From the NCBI GenBank assembly GCA_002498925.1, contig DAJH01000033.1:535-22326 (forward strand): DNA of 21,792 nucleotides, in the 5' to 3' direction. The first letter of the stretch is position 1. Each line of letters starts with the position of its first letter. Positions 7,404 to 15,039 of the stretch are shown here, piece by piece. Under the pieces are notes generated by a model that was given only the letters and a program-made list of their open reading frames with translations, searched no databases and had not been told where the DNA came from. Made by a program: the position numbers and the translations under genes. The stretch comes from Euryarchaeota archaeon UBA173. Lineage in GTDB: Archaea > Thermoplasmatota > Poseidoniia > Poseidoniales > Thalassarchaeaceae.

Positions 7404-7847
7404 ATGCTCCTGACTGGATTAGTCTCAAGTGGGCTCGGAAGGGCGCATGTTTTCATGGCGCAAACACATTATCAAGAACAGTTCAAGAGTATACTGGGAA
7501 GTGGAGCATGGCCGGGCACTCTGAACGTCAATTTGGGCGAGGTAAGCATCCCTGATTACAGAAAGTTGAGAGTTGCTTCAGGCCTTGAAAGCGGAGAAAT
7601 AGACAATGCTGTAGAGTCGATAAGGGTGCTTGGTTTTGAGAGAGATGGCCAGTCTTTCGGAGGGGCCACCGCATTCCAATCGGAAATCTCGGCAGACGGA
7701 GATAATTGGATCGAATGTGCGGTCCTAATACCTGACTTGACTCGTCACACAGAGACCGCTGAAGTCATCTCTGCTTCGTTCCTTAGGGAAAGCTTGCCGT
7801 GTGATGACGGGGATACAGTGAGAATTAGAATTTCTCGTACTGTCTGA
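7404..7847 (+). CDS. ribK: CTP-dependent riboflavin kinase (archaeal type)
   Basis: This 147-residue protein matches the archaeal RibK family (M. jannaschii MJ0056 type), which makes FMN from riboflavin using CTP. Motifs are GLVSSGLGRAHVFM (5-18), the nucleotide/riboflavin loop region HYQEQFKSILG (22-32), PGTLNVNL (37-44) and, near the C-terminus, HTETAEVISASFLRESL followed by DGDTVRIRI. Length is normal for the stand-alone catalytic domain; there is no N-terminal wHTH fusion. ATG 7404 is preceded by GAGGAAG. It lies 38 bp after the PqqB-like gene on the same strand, so co-transcription is plausible. Its 3' end overlaps the 3' end of convergent truA by 23 bp. Confidence 0.9.
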   Translation: MLLTGLVSSGLGRAHVFMAQTHYQEQFKSILGSGAWPGTLNVNLGEVSIPDYRKLRVASGLESGEIDNAVESIRVLGFERDGQSFGGATAFQSEISADGDNWIECAVLIPDLTRHTETAEVISASFLRESLPCDDGDTVRIRISRTV

Positions 7848-8706
7848 TCCACTCAGAGTGAATCATCGCAGACATCTCCAGCTTACATAGGCCCGACCAA
7901 ATTGAGTGTTCCCTGAGTCCAACTGGTGCGTTGGAGAAGTGGCTTGTTTCGGGCTTGGAACCCAATCCTAAACCCCCTAGAGATGCGTGTTCTATCTCCC
8001 ATAAAACCAGCCCCTCTGGAGGGTCCATTCCAAAGTCTACTGGCCTCTCGGGGCTATCGAGTGCATCAATCAGGTCATCTTTCCCTATTTCTCCGGAAAT
8101 GACGCTTGTTACAGCCGATGAGATCCTCCTGACCTGGTTCCAAAGGAACGACTGGGCGCTAACTGAAATTCCGATAGCGCGCCCCTCGGAATTGACCCAT
8201 GGTTTGCACTCCTCGATGGACCTCTCCGTGTCTCTACCCCCCTCCACTCTGCAGAAATTGGAGAAATCGTGGTGCCCCTCAAAAATTGAACAGACGTCCT
8301 CCAAATCCTCCATATCGATATCGGCGGGCCAACGTCTGGAAATCTCGGATCGATAGTAATACTTCCTGGAAATAACTGGCCTACTTGGGTATCTCTCTGG
8401 CACCCTTATGGCCCCCCATGCAACAATGTCCTCTGGAAGGTGATCATTCAATGCCCTCAGGACCCTTCTTTCGTCAACTGAACTGGAAACTGCATCGGAC
8501 AAATCTAGTCTTGCTAAATTCATCCTGACGCTCACTCCTGCGTCAGTTCTACTGGACATTCCCAAGCATCCATCTGACCACCAGCCAATTTTCTTGATTG
8601 AATTAGCGATGGCCCCCTGTACTGTCCTCACATTTGGCTGAATCTGGGAACCATGGAAGGTGTCGCCCCTATACCCAATGGCGACCATGAATCGGTCGCT
8701 ATCCAA
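7825..8706 (-). CDS. truA: tRNA pseudouridine synthase A
   Basis: This 293-residue protein is TruA, which isomerises uridines at positions 38-40 of the tRNA anticodon arm. It has GYRGDTFHGSQIQPNVRTVQG (11-31, with Ser where family members usually have Trp), the catalytic SRTDAGV with D55, a KYYYRSEI strand, DFSNFCRVEGG, and FLWNQVRR, which corresponds to the family's F-R-x-x-MVR region. TTG 8706 is preceded at 3 nt by GGCGAT, close to the GGTGAT used by other TTG starts here. ATG 8688 (residue 7) is an alternative that leaves the fold intact. It is the last gene of the minus-strand run, 9 bp after the TPR-like gene, and overlaps ribK tail to tail. Confidence 0.92.
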   Translation of the reverse strand: MDSDRFMVAIGYRGDTFHGSQIQPNVRTVQGAIANSIKKIGWWSDGCLGMSSRTDAGVSVRMNLARLDLSDAVSSSVDERRVLRALNDHLPEDIVAWGAIRVPERYPSRPVISRKYYYRSEISRRWPADIDMEDLEDVCSIFEGHHDFSNFCRVEGGRDTERSIEECKPWVNSEGRAIGISVSAQSFLWNQVRRISSAVTSVISGEIGKDDLIDALDSPERPVDFGMDPPEGLVLWEIEHASLGGLGLGSKPETSHFSNAPVGLREHSIWSGLCKLEMSAMIHSEWIRQYEKF

Positions 8707-8715
8707 AATATCGCC

Positions 8716-9270
8716 TCACTCCTCAGTAAGGAGGTACTCCATTGCTTCGTCCACTGACGAGAAGCCCAAGCCGAGCATGGAGAACTCTAGTGCAATTGGT
8801 ATGAATTGTCTGGCATTGGGGTCACTCCTGTCATAATTTGTCTTCATATCTACCAATTCAATCAACGCCTTTGCGGCCTCATAGAGGTGGAAAGAAACGT
8901 CTACGTCCTCTAACTCATCCCCTAGTGATTTCAGTTTCCTGAATTCACGGACTGCCATCGGAATTCTATCGAACTCAAGTAGAGCATTGGCATATGAGGC
9001 GAGATAGTCGGGGTTCTTCGAGTCCATGGAAGAAGCCTTTCTGAAATAGGCCGCTATCTGGCCCTCGTTTATCCTATCATTCCCTTTATCATCCAGATTC
9101 CCATTAGCCTGAATCTCGAAAAGAGCTGCTTCTGCCCAGCCATGGAATCCTGCTGGATCAGATGGATTTTCATTGGAGTAGCCCTCAAAAATGGCCATTG
9201 CACCCATGAAATCTCCTTTTGTGATTAGCTGAGCCGCTTGAGTAACCGTGTCTTCGCCTGTCATTGTCAT
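8716..9270 (-). CDS. TPR-like helical repeat protein
   Basis: This 184-residue soluble protein has no signal peptide or membrane helix. Its helices look like degenerate tetratricopeptide repeats: GDFMGAMAIFEGYSNENP (19-36) with PAGFHGWAEAALF (39-51), then IAAYFRKASSMDSKNPDYLASYANALLEF (72-100) with IPMAVREFRKL. Such proteins usually act as protein-interaction scaffolds. The partner is not evident, but the gene sits 9 bp upstream of truA and 52 bp downstream of the PH-domain gene. Start ATG 9270 is preceded by AAGGGG with almost no spacing; ATG 9264, two codons later, is equally possible. Very acidic overall. Confidence 0.75.
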   Translation of the reverse strand: MTMTGEDTVTQAAQLITKGDFMGAMAIFEGYSNENPSDPAGFHGWAEAALFEIQANGNLDDKGNDRINEGQIAAYFRKASSMDSKNPDYLASYANALLEFDRIPMAVREFRKLKSLGDELEDVDVSFHLYEAAKALIELVDMKTNYDRSDPNARQFIPIALEFSMLGLGFSSVDEAMEYLLTEE

Positions 9271-9322
9271 CCCCTTGGGGGCATATCGGAAGTATTCGGG
9301 TTATGAACGGTGCGGATGCAGG

Positions 9323-10222
9323 CTATCTTTCGTCCATTAGCTCATTGATCAGTCTGTAGACTTCCATTGGCTCGGTAATTGAGTACAGGCACGAGCTGGG
9401 GTCCTCGGAAAAATCACCCCTCGACCTCTGGGCAAATACCCATCCAGTAAGCATTCTGAAAACTCCGATGTTTTCCCCTTGTGAGTCTTGGATACTCCTC
9501 TGCGAGTCATCTGGTACGCCCCCATCGGTAATTATGTGCAGAGTGCCAAAACCCAGTATCTTGCCTATTATCGGGGGGTCCACTTTCAAATTCTCGACCT
9601 TGTCGAACGGAATTCCGACAGCACTGGTGTCGAGATAGAGGAACTTCTTCCTGATGTGAACCCTCTTATCGGTAATCGCGTATTGGAATGCATTACGATA
9701 GTGGGTCGTCATTGCTATGGCGAAAGAGGAGGAGAGGACCCCCAACAGGGGGTAATACCAATCCAGCCACATGGGAGTGTCAGGTATATTCTCAAAGATA
9801 CCACCAAGTAACTTGCCGCTCCAATCCAATAACACAATGGTGAAGGGGATTAATCCATTTAGAACTAGCCAAGATGTGGTCCAACCTCCTGAAGTAGAGA
9901 CATTCAGGTAGTGATTAATTTTCGCTATCACCATCATGACAATGACGAAGCCAAAGACTCCAGAAATATCTAGAATTACCTTAGCCAGTCCCACTACCAG
10001 ATTCAGATTTCCCTCTCCATCCACATCCTCGAATTTGGCAGCCCAGAAAAACACCAAATGAATCATTAGAACCAAAATAGCCAGGATGTACCTCCCTACC
10101 ATGGACATTGGAGAGGGTCTCCCAGACCATATCGGAGTCTCTGAATCGGTAATCTCACTAAATCTCGAACGTACTTCCTCTGGATTCACTTTCTGCCTGT
10201 ATCGATTCACAAAATCACTCAT
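9323..10222 (-). CDS. Four-helix membrane protein with bacterial-type PH domain
   Basis: This 299-residue protein has a cytoplasmic N-terminus (about 1-42), four probable membrane helices (44-62, 85-101, 114-133 and 154-174) and a C-terminal bPH2/YdbS-like domain. The domain begins YAITDKRVHIRKKFLYLDTSAV (182-202) and continues IPFDKVENLKVDPPIIGKILGFGTLHIITDGG, the usual pattern for that family. Such domains are membrane-associated and of unknown biochemical role. The frame is open to 10288, but ATG 10222 has GGTGA three to four nt upstream and follows the previous stop by 10 bp, so I chose it. It is co-oriented with the ABC transporter unit and could be one of its accessory proteins. A second, smaller PH-domain protein lies at the right end of the window. 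Confidence 0.8.
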   Translation of the reverse strand: MSDFVNRYRQKVNPEEVRSRFSEITDSETPIWSGRPSPMSMVGRYILAILVLMIHLVFFWAAKFEDVDGEGNLNLVVGLAKVILDISGVFGFVIVMMVIAKINHYLNVSTSGGWTTSWLVLNGLIPFTIVLLDWSGKLLGGIFENIPDTPMWLDWYYPLLGVLSSSFAIAMTTHYRNAFQYAITDKRVHIRKKFLYLDTSAVGIPFDKVENLKVDPPIIGKILGFGTLHIITDGGVPDDSQRSIQDSQGENIGVFRMLTGWVFAQRSRGDFSEDPSSCLYSITEPMEVYRLINELMDER

Positions 10223-10232
10223 AATTTCACCC

Positions 10233-11429
10233 TTAATGTAATACTCCCCAAGCATGCTCGGCATTTCCATGGATCCACTGGTAATCATCCAATGTCCTCA
10301 CTTCAGAACCATCTTCGACGCGTATTGACTCAACCTCTAACGGATACTCATTGTAGGTCAGATGGCTAACCCACGATGCCCTAGTCGGTTGATCGAATAC
10401 CCATTTGGCCCTACTGGCTGCCCTGACTTGGATAGTCACGCTTGACTGATCATTCCAGACCTTGACATTGAATCGCGGGAGGGGGTTTCCATCGTCATCC
10501 AGAAGCGCGTCTTTCTCCGTTGGCATGGAAAGTTTTACCTCGCAATTATCGAAACTATGTGTCTTGCCTCCCTTCCTGTCATGGAAAACTCCAGTCCCTA
10601 TGTTTGGAGTTCTGAATACGTCGCGTAGCCTCCAAGGCTTTTCATCCGTAACAGTCCACATAGGAGAGACATGCGGCATGAACCAGTCCAGGTATGATCC
10701 ATCGTCGAAGTGTAGCATCCCCCAGAACCATGGGAAAGACGGAGCTTGCACGGTAACCTTCTGGAAGTATCCAGTCCCTTCCATTTCCTCTCCATCAACT
10801 ACCAGCTTGCACTTGGTTGCCTGAAGTCTGAGAATATCATAGCCCATCCCCAGAAAGTAAACATTGTTCCTGTAAGTGAGCTCACTAGGCGGTCCCCACC
10901 AGGGGGTTAACTCTGCCTCGAATGTCTTGGGGGCGCCCTTTGAGCGTGCTTCAGGATCACTGGTTAAATTAATCCAGAACGATTCATTTCCCGGTGACAT
11001 GCCTATGGACATGTCTTCGGAGATTAGAGGCACTACTGCTCCCGAGCCCTTGCCTTCCCCCTCTCCCGGCCACAGCGGGTGAGTGTCCGGAATGCTCGCC
11101 ATCCTGCACTCCCTCATAACCAGGGGCTCATGCATATCTTCACCATCATACCACCATGCGCAAACCATTCCGGGAAGTACGTGTCCCCCGTCCTCATCAA
11201 TGTGCATCCTATTGCCTGGCTTCCACCAATGGCCGCTGACCCTGATAGCTGGCGTTTCCTTGGTTGACCACAAAACCATCAACTGCTTAGACCTCGAGGG
11301 ATTTTCAGGATCGGGGACCAATATTAGAGCCCACCACCACCACCATGAAAGCCTTCTAATTGGCGGCATTACATCTAACCTCCAGAGAGAGGAGAAGTCT
11401 CCTTTGAAATTGGGCTTTGGTGAATTCAT
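10233..11429 (-). CDS. Trp-rich lipocalin/CrtC(AttH)-like protein of the ABC cluster
   Basis: This 398-residue protein is a likely beta-barrel of the carotenoid 1,2-hydratase/AttH lipocalin-like group. The best support is the stretch KCKLVVDGEEMEGTGYFQKV followed by FPWFWGMLHFDDGSYLDWFMP, matching the family's pattern of a ligand-domain strand, G-x-a/G-Y/W and then W-x-W-x-x-x-x-x-DDG. The C-terminus ends NAEHAWGVLH. It is unusually rich in Trp, including five in a row at 29-33, encoded by a (TGG)5 run. No signal peptide is evident, so it may act in the cytosol or at the inner membrane face. The frame is open to 11582, but that part overlaps the permease. ATG 11429 follows the permease stop by 8 bp with GGCGAG at 3 nt. 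Function is unknown; lipid, isoprenoid or pigment binding is a guess from the fold. Confidence 0.6.
   Translation of the reverse strand: MNSPKPNFKGDFSSLWRLDVMPPIRRLSWWWWWALILVPDPENPSRSKQLMVLWSTKETPAIRVSGHWWKPGNRMHIDEDGGHVLPGMVCAWWYDGEDMHEPLVMRECRMASIPDTHPLWPGEGEGKGSGAVVPLISEDMSIGMSPGNESFWINLTSDPEARSKGAPKTFEAELTPWWGPPSELTYRNNVYFLGMGYDILRLQATKCKLVVDGEEMEGTGYFQKVTVQAPSFPWFWGMLHFDDGSYLDWFMPHVSPMWTVTDEKPWRLRDVFRTPNIGTGVFHDRKGGKTHSFDNCEVKLSMPTEKDALLDDDGNPLPRFNVKVWNDQSSVTIQVRAASRAKWVFDQPTRASWVSHLTYNEYPLEVESIRVEDGSEVRTLDDYQWIHGNAEHAWGVLH
11332..11346 (-). repeat. (TGG)5 microsatellite encoding five consecutive tryptophans
   Basis: The minus strand carries five tandem TGG triplets, read in frame as Trp29-33 of the lipocalin-like protein. 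Slippage here would change the number of tryptophans without a frameshift. The run lies in a predicted first hydrophobic strand. Confidence 0.7.
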
Positions 11430-11437
11430 ATCCTCGC

Positions 11438-13093
11438 CTACATTATCTCCTTCCTTTGGAATATCGAGCTCCCAATGGATATCAGAATGAGTGAGACGAA
11501 AGATAGGAAAGTAACAGAAGTTGCTATTGAGAGATACGGATTTCCGGTTCCAAGAGTGTGCACAGGGGGCCTCCAAATCCACTCTAGGCCTGTTTCTAGT
11601 CCGAATGCGCTTGACATCTGCGAGTACTGCAGTGTGTCAGGCCAAGTAGCTAGTACAGTTGCGTCAATGATTTGGAGTCCCCAATGAGAGATCGACAGGA
11701 ATGTTACAGGGGAGTTGGGGGAGATGATGCTGGTGAATCCCATTGCAAATTCCCAGACTCCTATGATTATACACAGATATACGCCATACTTTGGCATCAC
11801 TAGGCCTATGGTGTTGAACAGGGAGCCATATGCCGCGAGAACTAGTATTGTTGCTGTGGCTATACCCACCCAAACGGGGAAGTCGCCAAATCTGATTAAT
11901 TCGTCACCAGGGCCAATGAGTGAAGTGATTAGCGCCATCAACAATGACAGGGCGATGACGTAGGTCGAAACTACGGCCAGATAGCCCAGGACCCTGTACG
12001 TAATGAATTCACCACGGTGAATTGGCTTGGACAAGAGGTAGTGAAGAGTTCCCCTTTCAGTCTCGTCCCTGACTAGTCCAAGAGCTAGGAAGAGAGGTAG
12101 GAATAGGCCCAGTAGCAACACAAATGCCACCTTTCCAGATGCAATAACAAAGGCACGATGTGATGACTCTCCAGCATAATCCGCGTCCACAGGGTCCTCA
12201 TCGACTAGATCATCACCGTTGATTGAAACCACCTCACCGGTGTTTGGATTGATAATCCATACAACATCACAGGAGACTCCGTTCCTGTTTGAATCGGGAT
12301 TGTGCGGATCTTCCCACCACATCTCCCCCTCTGCTTGAGCGGGCCAACCCACTCTGAGACAATCGCCATCATCGTCGATTCCCTGACTTCCTCCCGAGCC
12401 ATCCCAATCTATTCCATCCTCATCGATGTACATTTCCGGGGGGTCTGGTTCAACAAAGAACTCTTGAGTGAAGAATCCCCAAGACAAGTATTGCCCTTCA
12501 GGGACAAAGAGATTACCGGAAGCCTTGAGTTTACCACTGACGACATATGTGCCATCCTCCTGCATACACGCCGAAGCATAATCAGGCCACCAATCATCAA
12601 ATGGATCTCCATCTTGACATTGCCCGACATTGCCATCGTCCCAGTCAATGATATTGCTCCACCTGCCTCCGGAGTAATCGTAGTCTATCCATGTGGCTTC
12701 CAGAATTGCGGATCCCTCCCATGTCTTATTTCCGCTGATTGACCTATCGGGGGCATTCCAGTCAATTTGACCTTCAAAGATGAAGTTCCCCGAACCCGGG
12801 AATGATTCGCCATCCCAATCACTAGTCCCATACTTCCTTTCTTGTCCCATTGGGTATCCGTCATTGTCTTCATCGAAGCTGTCCCCATCGTTATCTATTG
12901 ACTCGAATCCGTCCCTAATTGCATCGATGTAGAATACCAGAAGAAGGGTCATCAGAAGTGCACCAAGGGCCATCACTACCCAAGTCGAGATCTTATTCCT
13001 GAGTTGCCTTACAGTTAGTTCGATTACTGCCCCTGCCTTTCTATCGAGGCTTGTCCAGACGCTCTCGCTTAGCCCTCTTCCTTGGGAGTCCAT
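11438..13093 (-). CDS. ABC-2 type permease with large acidic extracellular domain
   Basis: This 551-residue protein is the membrane subunit paired with the ATPase gene directly upstream. The first helix is at about 36-57; the remaining helices are at about 318-340, 368-395, 407-432, 437-458 and 520-545. RDETERGTLHYLLSKPIHRGEFITYRVLGY (342-371) is the conserved cytoplasmic element of ABC-2 permeases. Between helices 1 and 2 lies an extra extracellular domain of about 260 residues. It is rich in Asp and Trp with calcium-loop-like motifs (DNDGDSFDEDNDG 67-79, DEDGIDWDGSG 224-234, DDDGD 240-244, DSNRNG 267-272) and four Cys (159, 176, 245, 275) that could pair. Typical ABC-2 permeases have a much shorter loop. 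ATG 13093 immediately follows the ATPase stop (TAAATG), indicating translational coupling. The transported substrate is unknown. Confidence 0.85.
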   Translation of the reverse strand: MDSQGRGLSESVWTSLDRKAGAVIELTVRQLRNKISTWVVMALGALLMTLLLVFYIDAIRDGFESIDNDGDSFDEDNDGYPMGQERKYGTSDWDGESFPGSGNFIFEGQIDWNAPDRSISGNKTWEGSAILEATWIDYDYSGGRWSNIIDWDDGNVGQCQDGDPFDDWWPDYASACMQEDGTYVVSGKLKASGNLFVPEGQYLSWGFFTQEFFVEPDPPEMYIDEDGIDWDGSGGSQGIDDDGDCLRVGWPAQAEGEMWWEDPHNPDSNRNGVSCDVVWIINPNTGEVVSINGDDLVDEDPVDADYAGESSHRAFVIASGKVAFVLLLGLFLPLFLALGLVRDETERGTLHYLLSKPIHRGEFITYRVLGYLAVVSTYVIALSLLMALITSLIGPGDELIRFGDFPVWVGIATATILVLAAYGSLFNTIGLVMPKYGVYLCIIIGVWEFAMGFTSIISPNSPVTFLSISHWGLQIIDATVLATWPDTLQYSQMSSAFGLETGLEWIWRPPVHTLGTGNPYLSIATSVTFLSFVSLILISIGSSIFQRKEIM

Positions 13094-14029
13094 TTAGCCA
13101 CCCCCTACCAAGTACCCTAGAAGGGACTCCAGATTGTCGTCAGGATTCTCAACCGATCGAACCTTGACCCCAGAGTCAACAATTACCTGGGGAAGTATTG
13201 AGTGGGCAGCAGAGAGGTTACTGGTCTGGATTTCCAAATATCCTTGATCGGGGAACCTAACTCCGTATACCGGTTCTCGAGAAATGAGGGCTTTTGCCAG
13301 TTCCCTGGGTGATTCAGTCTCTATCAAAATCCTATGTGGGTGCTTGTCAAGAAGTCCCCTGATCGCATGCAAATTTCCTAAGGCCAATAGTCTACCATTG
13401 TGCAGAATGACTATCTGTTCTGTAATCCTCTCTATTTCCTCTAAGATATGGCTTGAGACGATGACGGTTTTGCCTCGATTTCCGAGCTCCCTAATCACGC
13501 TCATTATGCTAGTCCTTGCCAAGGGGTCGCATCCGTGCAATGGCTCGTCAAGAATTATCAAATCTGGATCATGGACTAGCGCATGTGCTATCTTGATTCT
13601 CTGACGCATGCCCTTGCTGTACTTACCAACCTCCTTGTGGCGTACGTCCGTGAGGCCGACGAAATCGAGAACATGCTCGGCACGATCGATTGCCTCCTCC
13701 CGGGTCATCCCATGTAGTCTGGCCATGGTTGAGACGAAGTCTAGTCCTGTCATCCATTCATACAGTGGTTCTGTCTCACTAACATAGCCAACCCTCCTGA
13801 AAGGGGCGGTACTCTCCCACGGGTCTGTCCCGAAGAGCCGCACTGATCCTTGATTCGGCTTCAGTCTCCCTAGCAAGAGCTTGAACATGGTGGACTTACC
13901 TGCTCCATTGGGGCCGAGAACTCCAGTTACGCCTCCGTCTATGGCTAGAGATATGTCATTTATCCCGATCACCTCACCATACCACTTAGACACCGATTCC
14001 AGGATAACTGCTGGACTTTCAGAGCTCAT
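13094..14029 (-). CDS. ABC transporter ATP-binding protein (ABC-2 family, second copy)
   Basis: This 311-residue ATPase has Walker A GPNGAGKST (39-47), signature YSKGMRQRI (137-145), Walker B LIILDEP (157-163) with D-loop GCDP, and the switch His H194 in VSSHILEE. The Q-loop position reads GYVSETEP, with no Gln, as in several ABC-2 ATPases. The C-terminal 90 residues form the small extra domain usual in exporters of this family. Its ATG overlaps the stop of the preceding permease gene (ATGA), and its own stop touches the ATG of the next permease. It should therefore drive the permease at 11438-13093. It differs clearly in sequence from the first ATPase, so the cluster encodes two distinct ATPase-permease pairs, which may form two transporters or one hetero-oligomer. 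Confidence 0.9.
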   Translation of the reverse strand: MSSESPAVILESVSKWYGEVIGINDISLAIDGGVTGVLGPNGAGKSTMFKLLLGRLKPNQGSVRLFGTDPWESTAPFRRVGYVSETEPLYEWMTGLDFVSTMARLHGMTREEAIDRAEHVLDFVGLTDVRHKEVGKYSKGMRQRIKIAHALVHDPDLIILDEPLHGCDPLARTSIMSVIRELGNRGKTVIVSSHILEEIERITEQIVILHNGRLLALGNLHAIRGLLDKHPHRILIETESPRELAKALISREPVYGVRFPDQGYLEIQTSNLSAAHSILPQVIVDSGVKVRSVENPDDNLESLLGYLVGGG

Positions 14030-15039
14030 TCTCTAGTCACCTCCAGTGAGCTGACCCTACTGGCGAGTAGTGCTATTGAAATACCGTTCATTAACAATAG
14101 TGAGACTACAGAAAATGCGAGAGAGTGGTCGTAATTCGATTCTATGCCCAGCAACCACTGCCCAATATGGGCCAATACGTCATAGGGGCTGAAAATGTAT
14201 AGAATGGATGAGTCGAACTGGGACTCTATCAAGAAAGCCACCATTTTTGTCCCATAAATTGTGGCCAGGAATGCGACGCCTGCAAAGAATCGGCTTTGGC
14301 TAATGCTGGACAGTGCTAGACCTATCGAAGTATAGGTTAGTACCAGCAGTATACCAGCTATGAGCCCCCCTATGAACATGGGGAATGTATCGATCAGGAA
14401 TGCCCACCCCTCACCTCTGAATACTATTGCGCCAGTGTAGTACAGGATGTATGAGAATACGATAACAAATCCTAGAACTACAGCAGAGCTGAGGAATTTC
14501 ATAGCAGTATAGTCAATCCTGTTCACTGGTCTAGAAAAATAAATTGCACTTGTGCCGTTGCTCCTATCATCGGAAATCATGCCGCCCACGACCAATGCAG
14601 TCAGAAGTGGCCACATACACATATTTCGTGGAAAGAATCCGAGGACTTGCCCCCACAGGTTGTATCGATTGATCCCCCATAGCCTTGACAGGATTTCTCC
14701 AAAATCGCCATTGCCCCCCATGGACGCCAGAAATAGCATTGCAACTGGGGATAGTGAGAAAAGAAAGATACCCAGAATGGTGAGCCTGACCATTATTGGG
14801 TAGTGCCTATGGCCCTTGGAAGTAAATAATCCATACACATGGTGCCTGTATATCGAGTAGTTACGTACCCATCTCGGTCCAAGTTTCCCCCTCCATGGAC
14901 GATAAGACTGTTCGAAAATTGCACCCTTAATTTCTGCCTTCTGGGCGACTGTTGCTTGGGCGTCTTGGTCCCCGTCGCCGGAGCCGAACGCGGACTCCAT
15001 CCTCGTGACACCCCCGGCAATGTCTAACTCATCGCTCAT
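14026..15039 (-). CDS. ABC-2 type permease (first copy)
   Basis: This 337-residue membrane subunit has a hydrophilic cytoplasmic N-terminus of about 78 residues with an acidic stretch (GSGDGDQD, 19-26). Six helices follow, at about 80-107, 138-156, 182-207, 213-245, 251-271 and 306-328. ISDDRSNGTSAIYFSRPVNRIDYTAMKF (155-182) is the ABC-2 permease element that contacts the ATPase, equivalent to the one in the second permease. Loops are short, in contrast to its partner downstream. The gene overlaps both neighbours by ATGA: its start lies in the stop of the first ATPase, and its stop lies in the start of the second. The substrate is not evident. Confidence 0.88.
   Translation of the reverse strand: MSDELDIAGGVTRMESAFGSGDGDQDAQATVAQKAEIKGAIFEQSYRPWRGKLGPRWVRNYSIYRHHVYGLFTSKGHRHYPIMVRLTILGIFLFSLSPVAMLFLASMGGNGDFGEILSRLWGINRYNLWGQVLGFFPRNMCMWPLLTALVVGGMISDDRSNGTSAIYFSRPVNRIDYTAMKFLSSAVVLGFVIVFSYILYYTGAIVFRGEGWAFLIDTFPMFIGGLIAGILLVLTYTSIGLALSSISQSRFFAGVAFLATIYGTKMVAFLIESQFDSSILYIFSPYDVLAHIGQWLLGIESNYDHSLAFSVVSLLLMNGISIALLASRVSSLEVTRE

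Noticed and set aside
7825..7847. 23-bp tail-to-tail overlap of ribK and truA as a sign of a frameshift
   Set aside because: Both C-termini look complete and of normal length; convergent overlaps and near-zero gaps are common throughout this window.
10223..10288. In-frame upstream extension of the PH-domain gene
   Set aside because: It overlaps the C-terminus of the lipocalin-like gene; ATG 10222 has GGTGA just upstream.
11430..11582. In-frame upstream extension of the lipocalin-like gene
   Set aside because: It lies almost entirely within the end of the permease gene; ATG 11429 starts 8 bp after the permease stop with a ribosome site.
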